From Ruegeria sp. THAF57 (GTDB lineage: Bacteria > Pseudomonadota > Alphaproteobacteria > Rhodobacterales > Rhodobacteraceae), in contig NZ_CAIWNQ010000003.1 of assembly GCF_903914075.1 (NCBI RefSeq), positions 310,001 to 374,000 on the forward strand: a stretch of 64,000 bases of DNA. The letters are read 5' to 3'. Positions 9,390 through 17,997 of the stretch are shown here, piece by piece; the first letter of the stretch is position 1, and each line of letters begins with the position of its first letter. Both the position numbers and the translations under genes were made by a program. The notes beneath the pieces are model-generated. The model was not told the DNA's origin and ran no database searches. It was given only the letters and a program-made list of their open reading frames with translations.

Positions 9390-9398
9390 TAGCTCTCC

Positions 9399-10037
9399 TT
9401 AAGCTCGATCCGGTGCTTGGCCGGGCATCAGGTCATAGGGTGATTGCCAACCGGGCTGTTCAGACAGCCGCGTCAGCCATTTGTCGATATTGGGCCATTC
9501 GGCGCGGTCAAAGCCGAAAGGTTCGGGGTAATACAGATATCCGCAGCAACTGAGATCGGCGTTTGTCACGCCGTTGCCAACGATCCAGTCGCGGCCATCC
9601 AGATGAGCGTCAAGAACTTGATAAGCCGCTTTCAGGCGCCCTTGATTGAATGCAATAACGTCCGCGTTGCGGTGTTCGGGGGGCAGGAAGTTCATCAGGA
9701 AGCGTGTCAAACCCGCCATCGAACTGAACTTATGGTTATCCCAGAGAACCCAACGCAGAACCTCGTATTTCTCTTCATGCGTTGTGCCGCCGAACTTGCC
9801 GGTTTTTTCAGTGATATATGCCTGAATCGCACCGGACTGGCTGGTGCGAAAATCGCCATCGACCAACACCGGGGCTTCACCCATCGCATTGACGTTATCG
9901 CGGTATTCAGGGGTCCGTGTCTCGCCCTTGAAAAATTCGACCTCGATCGGCGCCCAATCCAGACCGGACAATTCAAGCGCCAGAGCCGCCTTGTATGAAT
10001 TTCCGCTCGCGCCGAAGCAGTATAGTTTCATGGTCAT
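9399..10037 (-). CDS. glutathione S-transferase family protein
   Basis: A 212-aa GST. The N-terminal thioredoxin-like domain (about 1-80) carries the cis-Pro of GEAPVLVDG and the glutathione gamma-Glu-binding QSGAIQAY; a helical C-terminal domain follows. Substrate unknown. Located between the 70-aa protein and the thiolase (9-bp gap to the thiolase), so probably co-expressed with beta-oxidation. Start at MTMKLY or MKLY two codons later. Confidence 0.93.
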   Translation of the reverse strand: MTMKLYCFGASGNSYKAALALELSGLDWAPIEVEFFKGETRTPEYRDNVNAMGEAPVLVDGDFRTSQSGAIQAYITEKTGKFGGTTHEEKYEVLRWVLWDNHKFSSMAGLTRFLMNFLPPEHRNADVIAFNQGRLKAAYQVLDAHLDGRDWIVGNGVTNADLSCCGYLYYPEPFGFDRAEWPNIDKWLTRLSEQPGWQSPYDLMPGQAPDRA

Positions 10038-10185
10038 GGTCGCGCCCCTCCCGTGGCGTTGGTCGACTGTTTCACGCGTATCTTTAGCAGCAAGAACCTG
10101 TCATGCATGAATGACGTTGCGGTCTATTGCGCAAGTTTCTTCTTGTTGAAAATACGCGGCTTTCCGGGTTCAGTTTGCCTTTGGT

Positions 10186-10398
10186 TTAACGCTTGCGTGC
10201 CTCTAGCTCGGAATTGAAAACCCGGAGTCGGTGGGTCAGGTTGTCCTGATCAATGACGCTGTTGAAGTTTTCAAAAAGGAAAGACAGCGCTTCGCCTTCG
10301 TCCAAGCCAGCTTCGCGGGCGAACCCCCTAAGCTTGCGGTATCCGTCTTCGGTCATTGCGACCGGAAATCGGCGGGTTAAACGAAATCGTTTCGGCAT
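10186..10398 (-). CDS. small basic conserved-looking protein, 70 aa
   Basis: Unrecognised function. The product is short and basic at both ends (MPKRFRLTRRF; ends LEARKR) and predicted mostly helical in the middle (TEDGYRKLRGFAREAGLDEGEALSFL), a layout reminiscent of small ribbon-helix-helix or adaptor proteins. It has a plausible SD (GGGAGG) just upstream of ATG 10398, sits 54 bp after the acyl-CoA dehydrogenase stop on the same strand, and has coding-like base composition. Confidence 0.75.
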   Translation of the reverse strand: MPKRFRLTRRFPVAMTEDGYRKLRGFAREAGLDEGEALSFLFENFNSVIDQDNLTHRLRVFNSELEARKR

Positions 10399-10452
10399 GT
10401 CTTTCCCTCCCGAGGAACTGGCTCCGGGGTTGCCCCCGGAACCAGGTAAGGA

Positions 10453-12234
10453 TCAGAAGTTTGCCGCCTCCAGTGCCATGACTGTGTCGGCGCCGGTCTG
10501 GATACGTGCCAGATGCAGGCCGGTGGCCGGCAGGCGACGCGCCATGTAGAACTGGCCGGTGGCAATCTTAGTCTCGTAGAACTCGGTATCCGAGGCTGCG
10601 CCGTCAAGGGCTGCATAAGACGCTTTTGCCATTTGCGCCCACATCAGGCCCAGGCAGACATGGCCGAACATGTGCATGAAGTCGTTCGACCCGGCCAGCG
10701 CGTGGTTGGGGTTCTTGGCACCGTTCTGCATGAAGTACATCCCAGCGGCCTGCAAGTCCTTCGAAGCCGCCTTGAGCGGTTCAATGAACGCCTTGTCGAA
10801 GGCTTCGTTCTGACCGCCGTTTTCCTTGCAGAAATTCTTGACGATCTCGAAGAAGGCCATGACGTGCTTGCCGCCATCGGTGGCCAGCTTACGGCCCACA
10901 AGGTCCAGCGCCTGAACACCGTTTGCACCTTCGTAGATCATGGCGATCCGCGCGTCGCGGGTATATTGCGACATGCCCCATTCTTCGATGTAGCCGTGGC
11001 CGCCGTAAATCTGCTGGGCCTGAACGGTCATGTCATAGCCCTGATCGGTCAGGAAGCCCTTGATGACCGGTGTCAGCAGCGAGATCAGGCCGTCCGCGTC
11101 CTTGTCTTCCGAGCGGTGCGCCTGGTCGATCAGCGTGGCACCCCACAGGATGAATGCCCGTGCGCCTTCGGTAAAGCTTTTCTGATCCATCAGGTTGCGG
11201 CGGACGTCCGGGTGGACGATCAGCGGGTCTGCGGGACCATCTGGGTTTTTCACGCCGGTTACGTCACGGCCCTGCAGGCGGTCCTTGGCGTATTCCAAAG
11301 CGTTCTGATATGCGGCCTCGGCCTGCGACAGGCCCTGCATACCCACACCCAGACGCGCTTCGTTCATCATGGTGAACATGGCGCGCATACCTTTGTTCAG
11401 GTCGCCCAGCAAAAAGCCCTTGGCTTCGTCATAGTTCATCACACAGGTCGAGTTGCCGTGGATGCCCATTTTCTCTTCGATCTTGCCGACCGAAACGCCG
11501 TTGCGTTCACCCAGCGAGCCATCTTCGTTCACCATGAACTTGGGCACGATGAACAGCGAGACACCCTTGATGCCCTCGGGGCCGCCGGGGACCTTGGCCA
11601 GCACCAGATGGATGATATTGTCGGCCATGTCGTGATCGCCGGACGAGATAAAGATCTTTTGACCCGAAATCTTGTACGAGCCGTCATCTTGCGGCTCGGC
11701 CTTAGTGCGCATCAGGCCCAGGTCGGTGCCGCAATGCGGTTCCGTCAGGTTCATGGTGCCGGTCCATTCACAGCTTACCATGTTGGGCAGATAGGTGGCT
11801 TTCTGTTCGTCGGTGCCGTGCGCCAGAATGGCCGAAGCCGCACCGTGGGTCAGGCCTTGATACATGGTGAACGCCTGGTTCGAGGCCGAGAACATCTCAC
11901 CCACGGCAGTACCCATCACATAAGGCATGTTCTGACCGCCGAATTCCTCGGGCATATCCAGGCCGGTCCAACCACCTTCTTTCATCTGCTCGAACGCGTC
12001 CTTGAAGCCGGTCGGTGTGTAAACGATGCCGTTTTCAAGGCGGCAGCCTTCGGTGTCGCCAACGGTGTTCAGCGGATGCAGGACGTTCGAAGCAATCTTT
12101 CCTGCTTCTTCCAGCACGGCACCGGTGAATTCGGCGTCCAGTTCGTTGTATCCGGGGATGTCCGACCCCGAAATGTTAAGCACTTCGTGCAGGATGAACT
12201 GCATGTCTTTGGTGGGCGCGTTATAGACGGGCAT
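10453..12234 (-). CDS. acyl-CoA dehydrogenase (long, FadE/DmdC-like subfamily)
   Basis: A 593-aa FAD enzyme that introduces the alpha-beta double bond of acyl-CoA. It has N-terminal, middle and C-terminal acyl-CoA dehydrogenase domains plus an extra helical C-terminal domain, typical of the roughly 590-aa proteobacterial group. That group includes long-chain dehydrogenases and the methylmercaptopropionyl-CoA dehydrogenase DmdC. FAD/substrate loops include [13 protein letters not shown] and [12 protein letters not shown]; the catalytic Glu is in [13 protein letters not shown]. Context with FadJ-like and thiolase favours general beta-oxidation; a DMSP role cannot be excluded from sequence. Confidence 0.94.
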   Translation of the reverse strand: MPVYNAPTKDMQFILHEVLNISGSDIPGYNELDAEFTGAVLEEAGKIASNVLHPLNTVGDTEGCRLENGIVYTPTGFKDAFEQMKEGGWTGLDMPEEFGGQNMPYVMGTAVGEMFSASNQAFTMYQGLTHGAASAILAHGTDEQKATYLPNMVSCEWTGTMNLTEPHCGTDLGLMRTKAEPQDDGSYKISGQKIFISSGDHDMADNIIHLVLAKVPGGPEGIKGVSLFIVPKFMVNEDGSLGERNGVSVGKIEEKMGIHGNSTCVMNYDEAKGFLLGDLNKGMRAMFTMMNEARLGVGMQGLSQAEAAYQNALEYAKDRLQGRDVTGVKNPDGPADPLIVHPDVRRNLMDQKSFTEGARAFILWGATLIDQAHRSEDKDADGLISLLTPVIKGFLTDQGYDMTVQAQQIYGGHGYIEEWGMSQYTRDARIAMIYEGANGVQALDLVGRKLATDGGKHVMAFFEIVKNFCKENGGQNEAFDKAFIEPLKAASKDLQAAGMYFMQNGAKNPNHALAGSNDFMHMFGHVCLGLMWAQMAKASYAALDGAASDTEFYETKIATGQFYMARRLPATGLHLARIQTGADTVMALEAANF

Positions 12235-12284
12235 TTGAAGCTCCCTTTAATATTCAGATGTCCGGGTGATAGGGACCGCCAGGG

Positions 12285-12686
12285 TTACTCGGCGGCGTTT
12301 TTCTCGTTTTTCATCGAGGCGATGACTTTTTCGCCCCAGCGCAACTGCTCTTTCATTTCGCTGATCGCCTGGTCCAGTTCGTCCCGGCGGGATTCCAAGT
12401 CCACCAGACGTTCTCGCGCGATCTCAAGCGTGCGGGTCATCTGGGTCATCTGCTGATCGCCGACATGGTAGAGATCCAGCAGTTGCCGAATTTCTTCCAG
12501 GCTGAACCCAAAGCGTTTCCCGCGAAGGATAAGCTTCAGGCGTGCCCGGTCGCGTTTGGTGAACAGGCGTTTTTGCCCTTCACGGATCGGAAACAAAAGT
12601 TCTTTTGCCTCGTAAAAGCGCAATGTGCGTGGAGTGACGTCATACGTCTCGCACATTTCACGAATGGTCATCAGATCTTCGGTCAT
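12285..12686 (-). CDS. MerR-family regulator 1 of the fad cluster
   Basis: A 133-aa MerR-type activator/repressor. The N-terminal winged helix-turn-helix holds TIREMCETYDVTPRTLRFYE; a basic wing (REGQKRLFTKRDRARL) and a C-terminal coiled coil (about 80-133) follow. There is no Cys-rich metal site or large effector domain, as in LiuR-like regulators of acyl-CoA catabolism. I prefer ATG 12686; an in-frame TTG at 12719 would add 11 residues. Located 50 bp upstream of the acyl-CoA dehydrogenase and downstream of a MerR-type promoter, so it likely controls itself and the fad genes. Confidence 0.92.
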   Translation of the reverse strand: MTEDLMTIREMCETYDVTPRTLRFYEAKELLFPIREGQKRLFTKRDRARLKLILRGKRFGFSLEEIRQLLDLYHVGDQQMTQMTRTLEIARERLVDLESRRDELDQAISEMKEQLRWGEKVIASMKNEKNAAE

Positions 12687-12792
12687 GGGTTCAGCACTCT
12701 TGATCACTGGCGTTTTCAATAGTTAGTTGCGCAGTCGATGCGCGTCTTACAACACGGAGGTGTAGTTTACGTAATGCAAACGCTACGTCACT

Positions 12793-12823
12793 TATAAGTT
12801 GACGTAACATCCGTTTACGTCAA
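12793..12823 (-). promoter_or_regulatory. MerR-type promoter with inverted-repeat operator
   Basis: A perfect 9-bp inverted repeat, TTGACGTAA (12799-12807) and TTACGTCAA (12815-12823) with a 7-bp spacer. Read on the minus strand, its outer edge is a -35 TTGACG (12823-12818), followed after 19-21 bp by an A/T-rich -10 (CTTATAAG, 12798-12791). An elongated spacer filled by a dyad is the hallmark of MerR-regulated promoters. Further TACGTCA / GTGACGTCAC copies flank it at 12784-12790 and 12852-12861. Confidence 0.7.
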
Positions 12824-12851
12824 GCGCCTTGGACGCCAAGATCAAACGAAC

Positions 12852-12861
12852 GTGACGTCAC
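12852..12861. promoter_or_regulatory. additional GTGACGTCAC palindrome
   Basis: A perfect 10-bp palindrome containing the same TGACGT core as the operator 30 bp away, in the 305-bp gap between the two merR genes. Likely a secondary binding site. Confidence 0.45.
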
Positions 12862-12991
12862 AATTCCTGACAGATGAGGTTGTGCTGATTTGCGGCGGCA
12901 GGACACGGCGATCCGGCGAATTTGAAAATGGCCGGTCCCTTAGGGTGACACCGTGAAGAGGGGAATCGGCGCAGCGCCTGCCGCCCCTTGA

Positions 12992-13360
12992 TTATTCTAG
13001 CGAACTGGCGGTTTGATCACGCATGCTCTGCAACGCGTCGACCGCTTCATCCAGTTGCTGTCGTTGCTTTTCCAGTTCGATTAGCTGCTGGTCGGCCAAC
13101 TCAACGAAGGCCTTCATTTGGGCCTGATTCCCCTGATCTTCGTAGATCAACAGCCACTGGCGAATGTCTTCCAACGGAAAGCCGTATTTCCGTCCCCGCA
13201 TGATCAGCGTCATCCGGGCACATTCCCGAGGGCCATAGAACCGCGACCTGCCTTCCCGTTCGGGTTGCAGCAGCTCGATATATTCATAGTAGCGCAGGGT
13301 ACGCGGGGTTACATCGAACTCGGCGCACATCTCTTTGAATGACAAACGATCGTCGGACAT
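12992..13360 (-). CDS. MerR-family regulator 2
   Basis: A 122-aa MerR paralogue of the adjacent regulator, sharing the pattern SFKEMCAEFDVTPRTLRYYE, REGRSRFYGPRECARM and MRGRKYGFPLEDIRQWL, then a Gln-rich coiled coil. ATG 13360 has an appropriate SD (AGGAGATCAGGA) and sits at the usual MerR N-terminus; the longer frame to 13459 adds non-homologous sequence. Transcribed divergently from the tandem thioesterases, which it may regulate. A hairpin without a T-run lies just downstream (12960-12987). Confidence 0.92.
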   Translation of the reverse strand: MSDDRLSFKEMCAEFDVTPRTLRYYEYIELLQPEREGRSRFYGPRECARMTLIMRGRKYGFPLEDIRQWLLIYEDQGNQAQMKAFVELADQQLIELEKQRQQLDEAVDALQSMRDQTASSLE

Positions 13361-13473
13361 TCCTGATCTCCTCTGGGACAACCTATGGCCTGCCGCATGC
13401 AAGCGCAACAGGCAGGCTTGCTCTTTTGCCTGCCCCTCGCTCATAAAGGGAGAAACCAAGAGGACACAAGTAC

Positions 13474-13893
13474 ATGGTCGACAATGCGACGATTGCGCGC
13501 CAGTTCATCGAGGCGATTCCGCATGCCAAGGCTCTGGGAATGCACCTGACCAAAATCGACAGCGGCGAGGCTGAAATCACTATGCCTTACAGCGAACAAC
13601 TGGTTGGCGATCCGCGGACAGGTGTGATCCACGGGGGGGCAGTCTTTGCCGTTTTGGACACCTGTTGCGGGGCCGCTGTCATGAGCCACCCCGCCGCCCC
13701 CGGTGGAACGGCCACGATCGACCTGCGGATTGACTACATGCGCGCCGCGACACCGGGGCAGAGCATCACGACCCGCGCGACATGCTATCATATCACCCGT
13801 AACGTCGCCTTTGTTCGAGCAACTGCAATGGACGACGATCAGGATCTGCCAGTGGCGACGGCATCCGGGTCTTTCACCGTGGAGGGGCTGTAA
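13474..13893 (+). CDS. PaaI-family hotdog thioesterase 1
   Basis: A 139-aa single hotdog-fold protein likely hydrolysing acyl-CoA thioesters. The PaaI signature GVIHGGAVFAVLDTCCG with the HGG active-site loop lies near residues 51-67, followed by TIDLRIDYMR and a VATASGSF strand. The stop shares a base with the start of the second thioesterase (TAATG). Divergent from merR 2; likely provides CoA recycling for the neighbouring fatty-acid oxidation cluster. Confidence 0.93.
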   Translation: MVDNATIARQFIEAIPHAKALGMHLTKIDSGEAEITMPYSEQLVGDPRTGVIHGGAVFAVLDTCCGAAVMSHPAAPGGTATIDLRIDYMRAATPGQSITTRATCYHITRNVAFVRATAMDDDQDLPVATASGSFTVEGL

Positions 13894-14411
13894 TGGCGCG
13901 TACCCGTCCCGAGCCCATGCAAGTCGTAAAGCAACGACGCGATGCGGCTTTGAACGCTATCGTTGATGGTGTGCCCTATATCCGGTTTCTCAATATCGGA
14001 TTTGATCGGCGCGGGGATGAACTGACCGGCGTGTTGAACTTCGACGAAAAGCTGATCGGAAACCCTTTTCTGCCAGCTTTGCATGGTGGGGTCACCGCGG
14101 CCTTTCTGGAAGTGACGGCAGTAATCACCCTGAGTTGGGAGTTTTTCTTTCCCCGGATCGAAAGCGGTGAACTGGATGCAGAAGACATCTTCAAGGATGA
14201 CACGGTGCGGTTCCCCAAGACGGTGGATTTCACTGTTGACTATTTGCGGTCCGGCTTGCCACGTGATGCATATGCGCGGGCCTTCGTCAGCCGTTCGGGG
14301 CGGCGATATGCTTCGGTGCGGGTTGAGGCGTGGCAGGACAATCACGCGCGCCCCTATGCGCAGGCCACCGGGCATTTCCTGATGCCACAACCACCGACCG
14401 CCAAAGAGTGA
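13893..14411 (+). CDS. PaaI-family hotdog thioesterase 2
   Basis: A 172-aa second hotdog protein with the active-site loop ALHGGVTAAFLEVTAV and the strand TVDFTVDYLRSG. It is longer than its neighbour because of an inserted segment around residues 78-105 (FFFPRIESGELDAEDIF). It has diverged strongly from thioesterase 1, suggesting either a heteromer or different acyl specificity. Coupled to the upstream gene by TAATG and to the MATE gene by GTGA. Confidence 0.9.
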   Translation: MARTRPEPMQVVKQRRDAALNAIVDGVPYIRFLNIGFDRRGDELTGVLNFDEKLIGNPFLPALHGGVTAAFLEVTAVITLSWEFFFPRIESGELDAEDIFKDDTVRFPKTVDFTVDYLRSGLPRDAYARAFVSRSGRRYASVRVEAWQDNHARPYAQATGHFLMPQPPTAKE

Positions 14412-15733
14412 CGGCTGTGCAGGATGCTTCGGCACCCATAACGCATAAGCGGGTGCTGAAGATTGCGGTACCCATTGTGCTGTCGAATGCCACAGTTCCC
14501 ATTTTGGGGGCCGTGGATACCGGTGTTGTCGGGCAAATGGGTTTGGCCGCGCCAATCGGGGCCGTCGGTATGGGCGCCGTCATCCTGTCCGCGATTTATT
14601 GGATTTTCGGGTTCCTGCGTATGGGAACCACAGGTTTGGCAGCACAGGCTCGCGGGGCAGGGGACACAGCCGAGACCGGCGCTCTTTTGATGCGGGGGCT
14701 GCTTCTGGGCGGTGCGGCAGGGCTGTTTTTCATTCTGACACAAATCTGGGTGTTCTGGGGCGCGTTCGCCCTTTCACCAGCCAGCCCCGAAGTTGAGGTA
14801 TTAACGCGCGACTATCTGGAAATTCGAATCTGGGGGGCTCCGGCGACAATTGCGCTTTACGCTGTGACCGGTTGGCTGATCGCGATCGAACGGACAAAAG
14901 GGGTGTTCATCCTGCAGATCTGGATGAACGGCTTGAATATCGTGTTAGACCTTTGGTTTGTGCTGGGCCTTGGCTGGGGCGTCGAAGGTGTTGCGATTGC
15001 GACATTGATCGCGGAATGGACGGGTCTGGCTTTGGGCCTCTGGCTTTGCCGCAGCGCGTTTGGCGGCAATCAATGGCGCGACTGGCCGCGAATATTCGAT
15101 CCCGCTCGTCTGCGCCGCATGATGCAGGTGAACAGGGATATCATGATCCGTTCGGTCCTTTTGACCGGCTCGTTCACGACCTTTCTGTTTGTCGGATCAG
15201 ATCTGGGCGACGTCAACCTGGCCGCCAATCAGGTCTTGTTGCAGTTCCTTGAAATCACAGCGTTTGCCCTGGACGGGTTCGCGTTTTCAGCCGAGGCGCT
15301 TGTCGGGGCTGCCGTCGGTGCCAAAGATCGTTATCAGGTGCGGCGGGCCTCGGTTATGGCATCGCTTTGGGGCGTGGGCGGAGCCTTTTTGTTGGGGGCT
15401 GTGTTTTTCCTGGCAGGACCCAGCCTGATTGACGTGATGTCCACCTCGACTGAAGTGCGGTTTGCCGCGCGGGAGTATCTGGCCTGGGCAGCATTGGCCC
15501 CAGTGATCGGCGTGGCAAGCTGGATGTTCGACGGTATCTATATCGGCGCTACGTGGACCCGTGCAATGCGGCAGGCGATGATCCAATCGGTCGCGATCTA
15601 TGTCGTGGCGCTGTTTGTGCTTGTCCCGTGGCTGGGCAATCACGGGCTATGGGCGGCCCTGATGGTGCTGAACATTGCCCGGGGCGTCACCTTGGGATGG
15701 CGATACCCCAGACTGGAAGCCCAGATCGTCTAG
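14408..15733 (+). CDS. MATE-family efflux transporter (DinF-like)
   Basis: A 441-aa inner-membrane protein with about 12 hydrophobic segments in two MatE repeats (IAVPIVLSNATVPILGAVDT at the start of the first). It exports cationic or organic compounds using H+ or Na+; substrate unknown. GTG 14408 overlaps the thioesterase stop (GTGA); a second GTG three codons later is possible. The stop overlaps the convergent ArsC-like gene by 4 bp. Confidence 0.92.
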   Translation: MTAVQDASAPITHKRVLKIAVPIVLSNATVPILGAVDTGVVGQMGLAAPIGAVGMGAVILSAIYWIFGFLRMGTTGLAAQARGAGDTAETGALLMRGLLLGGAAGLFFILTQIWVFWGAFALSPASPEVEVLTRDYLEIRIWGAPATIALYAVTGWLIAIERTKGVFILQIWMNGLNIVLDLWFVLGLGWGVEGVAIATLIAEWTGLALGLWLCRSAFGGNQWRDWPRIFDPARLRRMMQVNRDIMIRSVLLTGSFTTFLFVGSDLGDVNLAANQVLLQFLEITAFALDGFAFSAEALVGAAVGAKDRYQVRRASVMASLWGVGGAFLLGAVFFLAGPSLIDVMSTSTEVRFAAREYLAWAALAPVIGVASWMFDGIYIGATWTRAMRQAMIQSVAIYVVALFVLVPWLGNHGLWAALMVLNIARGVTLGWRYPRLEAQIV

Positions 15734-16077
15734 AGTAGGCCCAACAGATTTTCAGGAGGCCGACCAATAAACGCCTTGCCGCCTGATATCGCCAGTGGGC
15801 GCTCGATCAGGATCGGATTGGCAGCCATCGCTGCAATCAAGTCATCGTCGGGCGTTGTCTTGGACAGGCCCAATTCCTTGAAACGCTTTTCGCCGGTCCG
15901 CATCATTTCGATGGCAGGAATACCTAAGCGCTGTTGGGCGGCGCGGATGTCTTCTGCCGAAGGCGCATCATCCAAATACTTGCGGATTTCAATCTTTGCG
16001 CCGTTTTCCTCCAGCAGAGCAAGCCCGGCCCGGGACTTGGAACAACGCGGGTTGTGCCAATATTCGATCACAGCCAA
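15730..16077 (-). CDS. arsC: ArsC-family (arsenate reductase-like) protein
   Basis: A 115-aa thioredoxin-fold ArsC/Spx-family protein, with the catalytic Cys at position 12 in HNPRCSKSR and the downstream RPL (IERPLAI) expected of glutaredoxin-dependent arsenate reductases. No arsenic resistance genes are nearby, so true arsenate reduction is not supported by context; it may be a YfgD-type housekeeping reductase. Its start overlaps pyrD by 10 bp. Confidence 0.85.
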   Translation of the reverse strand: MAVIEYWHNPRCSKSRAGLALLEENGAKIEIRKYLDDAPSAEDIRAAQQRLGIPAIEMMRTGEKRFKELGLSKTTPDDDLIAAMAANPILIERPLAISGGKAFIGRPPENLLGLL

Positions 16078-17126
16078 TCCTCTCGTTTGCTGCCAACGGC
16101 CTGCGCGACAGTTTCGAAACCGTCACGGGCCAATAACTTGTCCAACCCTTGCGCTATGTCGGAGGCAAGGGAAATGCCGCCGAATACCATGGCCGTATAG
16201 AACTGAATGGCAGACGCCCCGGCGCAAATCTTGGCATAGGCCTGTTCTGCCGAACTGATGCCGCCGACGCCGATCAACGGAACCTGCCCGCCCGTCAGCT
16301 TGCTCAACTGCGCTAAAATGCGGGTGGATTTTTCAAACAGTGGCGCGCCGGAAAGACCACCAGCCTCGGACTTATGGGGGCTGCTCAGGCCGTCGCGCGA
16401 CAGTGTCGTATTGGTGGCGATTACGGCGTCTACACCTGTTTCGCGGGCCACGTCGGCAATATCCTGAAGCTCGTTTTCGGTCAGGTCAGGGGCAATCTTC
16501 AGGAAAATCGGCAAAGGGCGCGCCAGAGCGTCACGAGTTTCAATCACGCCGCTCAACAAGGCAGTCAGAGCCGCTTTTCCCTGCAAATCCCTAAGCTTTT
16601 CAGTGTTAGGGGAGGATACGTTCACCGTGGCAAAATCCAGATGCGGGGCGCAATGGGCCAGCACCTTGGCAAAATCGCCGGGTCGATCGTCGCTGTCTTT
16701 GTTCGCCCCAAGGTTCAGGCCGATTACAGCATCATTGGGGCGCTGCGCCAGACGGCTTGCCATAACCTCCATGCCTTCGTTGTTAAAGCCAAACCGGTTA
16801 ATGGCCGCCCTGTCTTCGGTAAGGCGAAACAGGCGCGGCTTCGGGTTGCCGGGCTGGGGGCGCGGCGTGACTGCACCGACTTCGATAAATCCGAAACCTG
16901 CACGGGACAGCGGGGCCAGAACCTCTCCGTTCTTGTCGAAACCGGCGGCCAATCCAACCGGGTTCGGCAGGTCAAGCCCTGCAACTGTTGTGCGCAGTCT
17001 TGGCGACGTTATTGGTCCCGGTGCCGGGGCTAGCCCAGCCTTCAGAGCTTTGATCGACACCCCATGGGCGGCTTCCGGGTCCAACCGGTGCAGGGCGGCA
17101 AGGCCAATTTTCTCGGTCAGTTTCAT
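16068..17126 (-). CDS. pyrD: dihydroorotate dehydrogenase (quinone), class 2
   Basis: A 352-aa FMN enzyme oxidising dihydroorotate to orotate with electron transfer to quinone, peripheral on the inner membrane. Class 2 features: N-terminal membrane-associating helices, [19 protein letters not shown], the catalytic Ser in [21 protein letters not shown], and the FMN phosphate loop [12 protein letters not shown]. Start overlaps DUF1330 by 4 bp; the group DUF952-DUF1330-pyrD-arsC reads as one tightly packed unit. Confidence 0.97.
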   Translation of the reverse strand: MKLTEKIGLAALHRLDPEAAHGVSIKALKAGLAPAPGPITSPRLRTTVAGLDLPNPVGLAAGFDKNGEVLAPLSRAGFGFIEVGAVTPRPQPGNPKPRLFRLTEDRAAINRFGFNNEGMEVMASRLAQRPNDAVIGLNLGANKDSDDRPGDFAKVLAHCAPHLDFATVNVSSPNTEKLRDLQGKAALTALLSGVIETRDALARPLPIFLKIAPDLTENELQDIADVARETGVDAVIATNTTLSRDGLSSPHKSEAGGLSGAPLFEKSTRILAQLSKLTGGQVPLIGVGGISSAEQAYAKICAGASAIQFYTAMVFGGISLASDIAQGLDKLLARDGFETVAQAVGSKREDWL

Positions 17127-17554
17127 CCAAACGATTCTCCGCCCTGAACCGGAGCGCAGCGGATCAGGCGCGAGGTTTCAACCGCTGCCTGACGGTGCAC
17201 AACGGCCTTTTGATAGGTTGGGTCCGTAACCATCTCAAGGAATGCATGTGCAGAAGGGTACCGGGCAATGAAAACGGCATCCCAGCTTTCGTCGCCGGGG
17301 CCGATCAGGGTTGTCTGGAACGCACCGCGCCACAGTATTGATGCACCCAAACGGGCGATGATCGGCGCGGTTTCGGTTCCGTAGTTCCGATAGGCCTGCG
17401 CGCCGGTCAAGTCAGCCTTCGCCAGATCATGCCCGTCAGGGTATTGGGCCTTGGCCCGGAACTTCACCAGATTCAGCATCTCGATCGGATGGTCGCGGTC
17501 GAGGGTCTTGAACGCTTCGAATTGCGCGCGCTCGGGGTCGATATAGGTTGTCAT
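17123..17554 (-). CDS. DUF1330 family protein
   Basis: A 143-aa ferredoxin-like-fold protein of the DUF1330/dimeric alpha-beta barrel type ([43 protein letters not shown]). Function unknown. Overlaps pyrD and the DUF952 gene by 4 bp on either side. Confidence 0.85.
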   Translation of the reverse strand: MTTYIDPERAQFEAFKTLDRDHPIEMLNLVKFRAKAQYPDGHDLAKADLTGAQAYRNYGTETAPIIARLGASILWRGAFQTTLIGPGDESWDAVFIARYPSAHAFLEMVTDPTYQKAVVHRQAAVETSRLIRCAPVQGGESFG

Positions 17555-17889
17555 TCCATCTCCTCGGGGAATTGGTGCGCATGTCCGTCAAACGGCAGGG
17601 GGCGTGACCAGACAACGTCCGTCATGCGGATTTTGCGGTAGAGGTGGGGGAACAAGGCGCCGCCCCGTGACACCTCCCAATTCAAGCTGTCGCCCATCGC
17701 GTCCGCATCGCAGGCCAGCAAGGTCAGCCCGGTGACGCCCGCAAAGTGCTTGGCCGCGGTTTCAGCAGCCTGCGTCGCGGTCGAGAAATGAACATACCCG
17801 TCCGAAACGTCAATCGGAGCACCATCGGATTCGCCGTTGGACTGCAACGCGGCCCATTCATCGGCCCGAAAAATCTTGTAAATCAGCAT
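17551..17889 (-). CDS. DUF952 family protein
   Basis: A 112-aa protein with the DUF952 signature: YKIFRADEWAAL at the start, DGYVHFSTATQAAETAAKHF in the middle and FPHLYRKI near the end. Related to GyrI-like/ADP-ribosyl-like folds; biochemical role not established. First gene of the compact DUF952-DUF1330-pyrD-arsC unit. Confidence 0.88.
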   Translation of the reverse strand: MLIYKIFRADEWAALQSNGESDGAPIDVSDGYVHFSTATQAAETAAKHFAGVTGLTLLACDADAMGDSLNWEVSRGGALFPHLYRKIRMTDVVWSRPLPFDGHAHQFPEEME

Positions 17890-17997
17890 AGGCTCGTGAT
17901 GCCCCGCGCGACGGGTAGAATCAAGATGGATTTCCCCCTTTGACTCTTTGAACGGCAGAGCGCACCATCACGCCCAATAACAATAGGGAGTTTCAAT

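Noticed and set aside
8154-9392. Plus-strand 412-codon frame opposite the thiolase
   Set aside because: Thiolase active-site motifs are on the minus strand; the antisense translation lacks recognisable structure.
10513-12456. Long plus-strand open frame (647 codons) opposite the acyl-CoA dehydrogenase
   Set aside because: It mirrors fadE codon by codon; sense codons TTA, CTA and TCA that would give antisense stops are rare at this GC. The translation is Gln/His/Val-rich with no domain.
12960-12987. Intrinsic terminator after the second merR gene
   Set aside because: GGGG/CCCC and CGGC/GCCG stem is visible but no T-run follows on the minus strand; kept only as a note.
15730-16077. Arsenic resistance locus
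   Set aside because: Only an ArsC-family gene is present; no arsR, arsB/acr3 or arsH is nearby.
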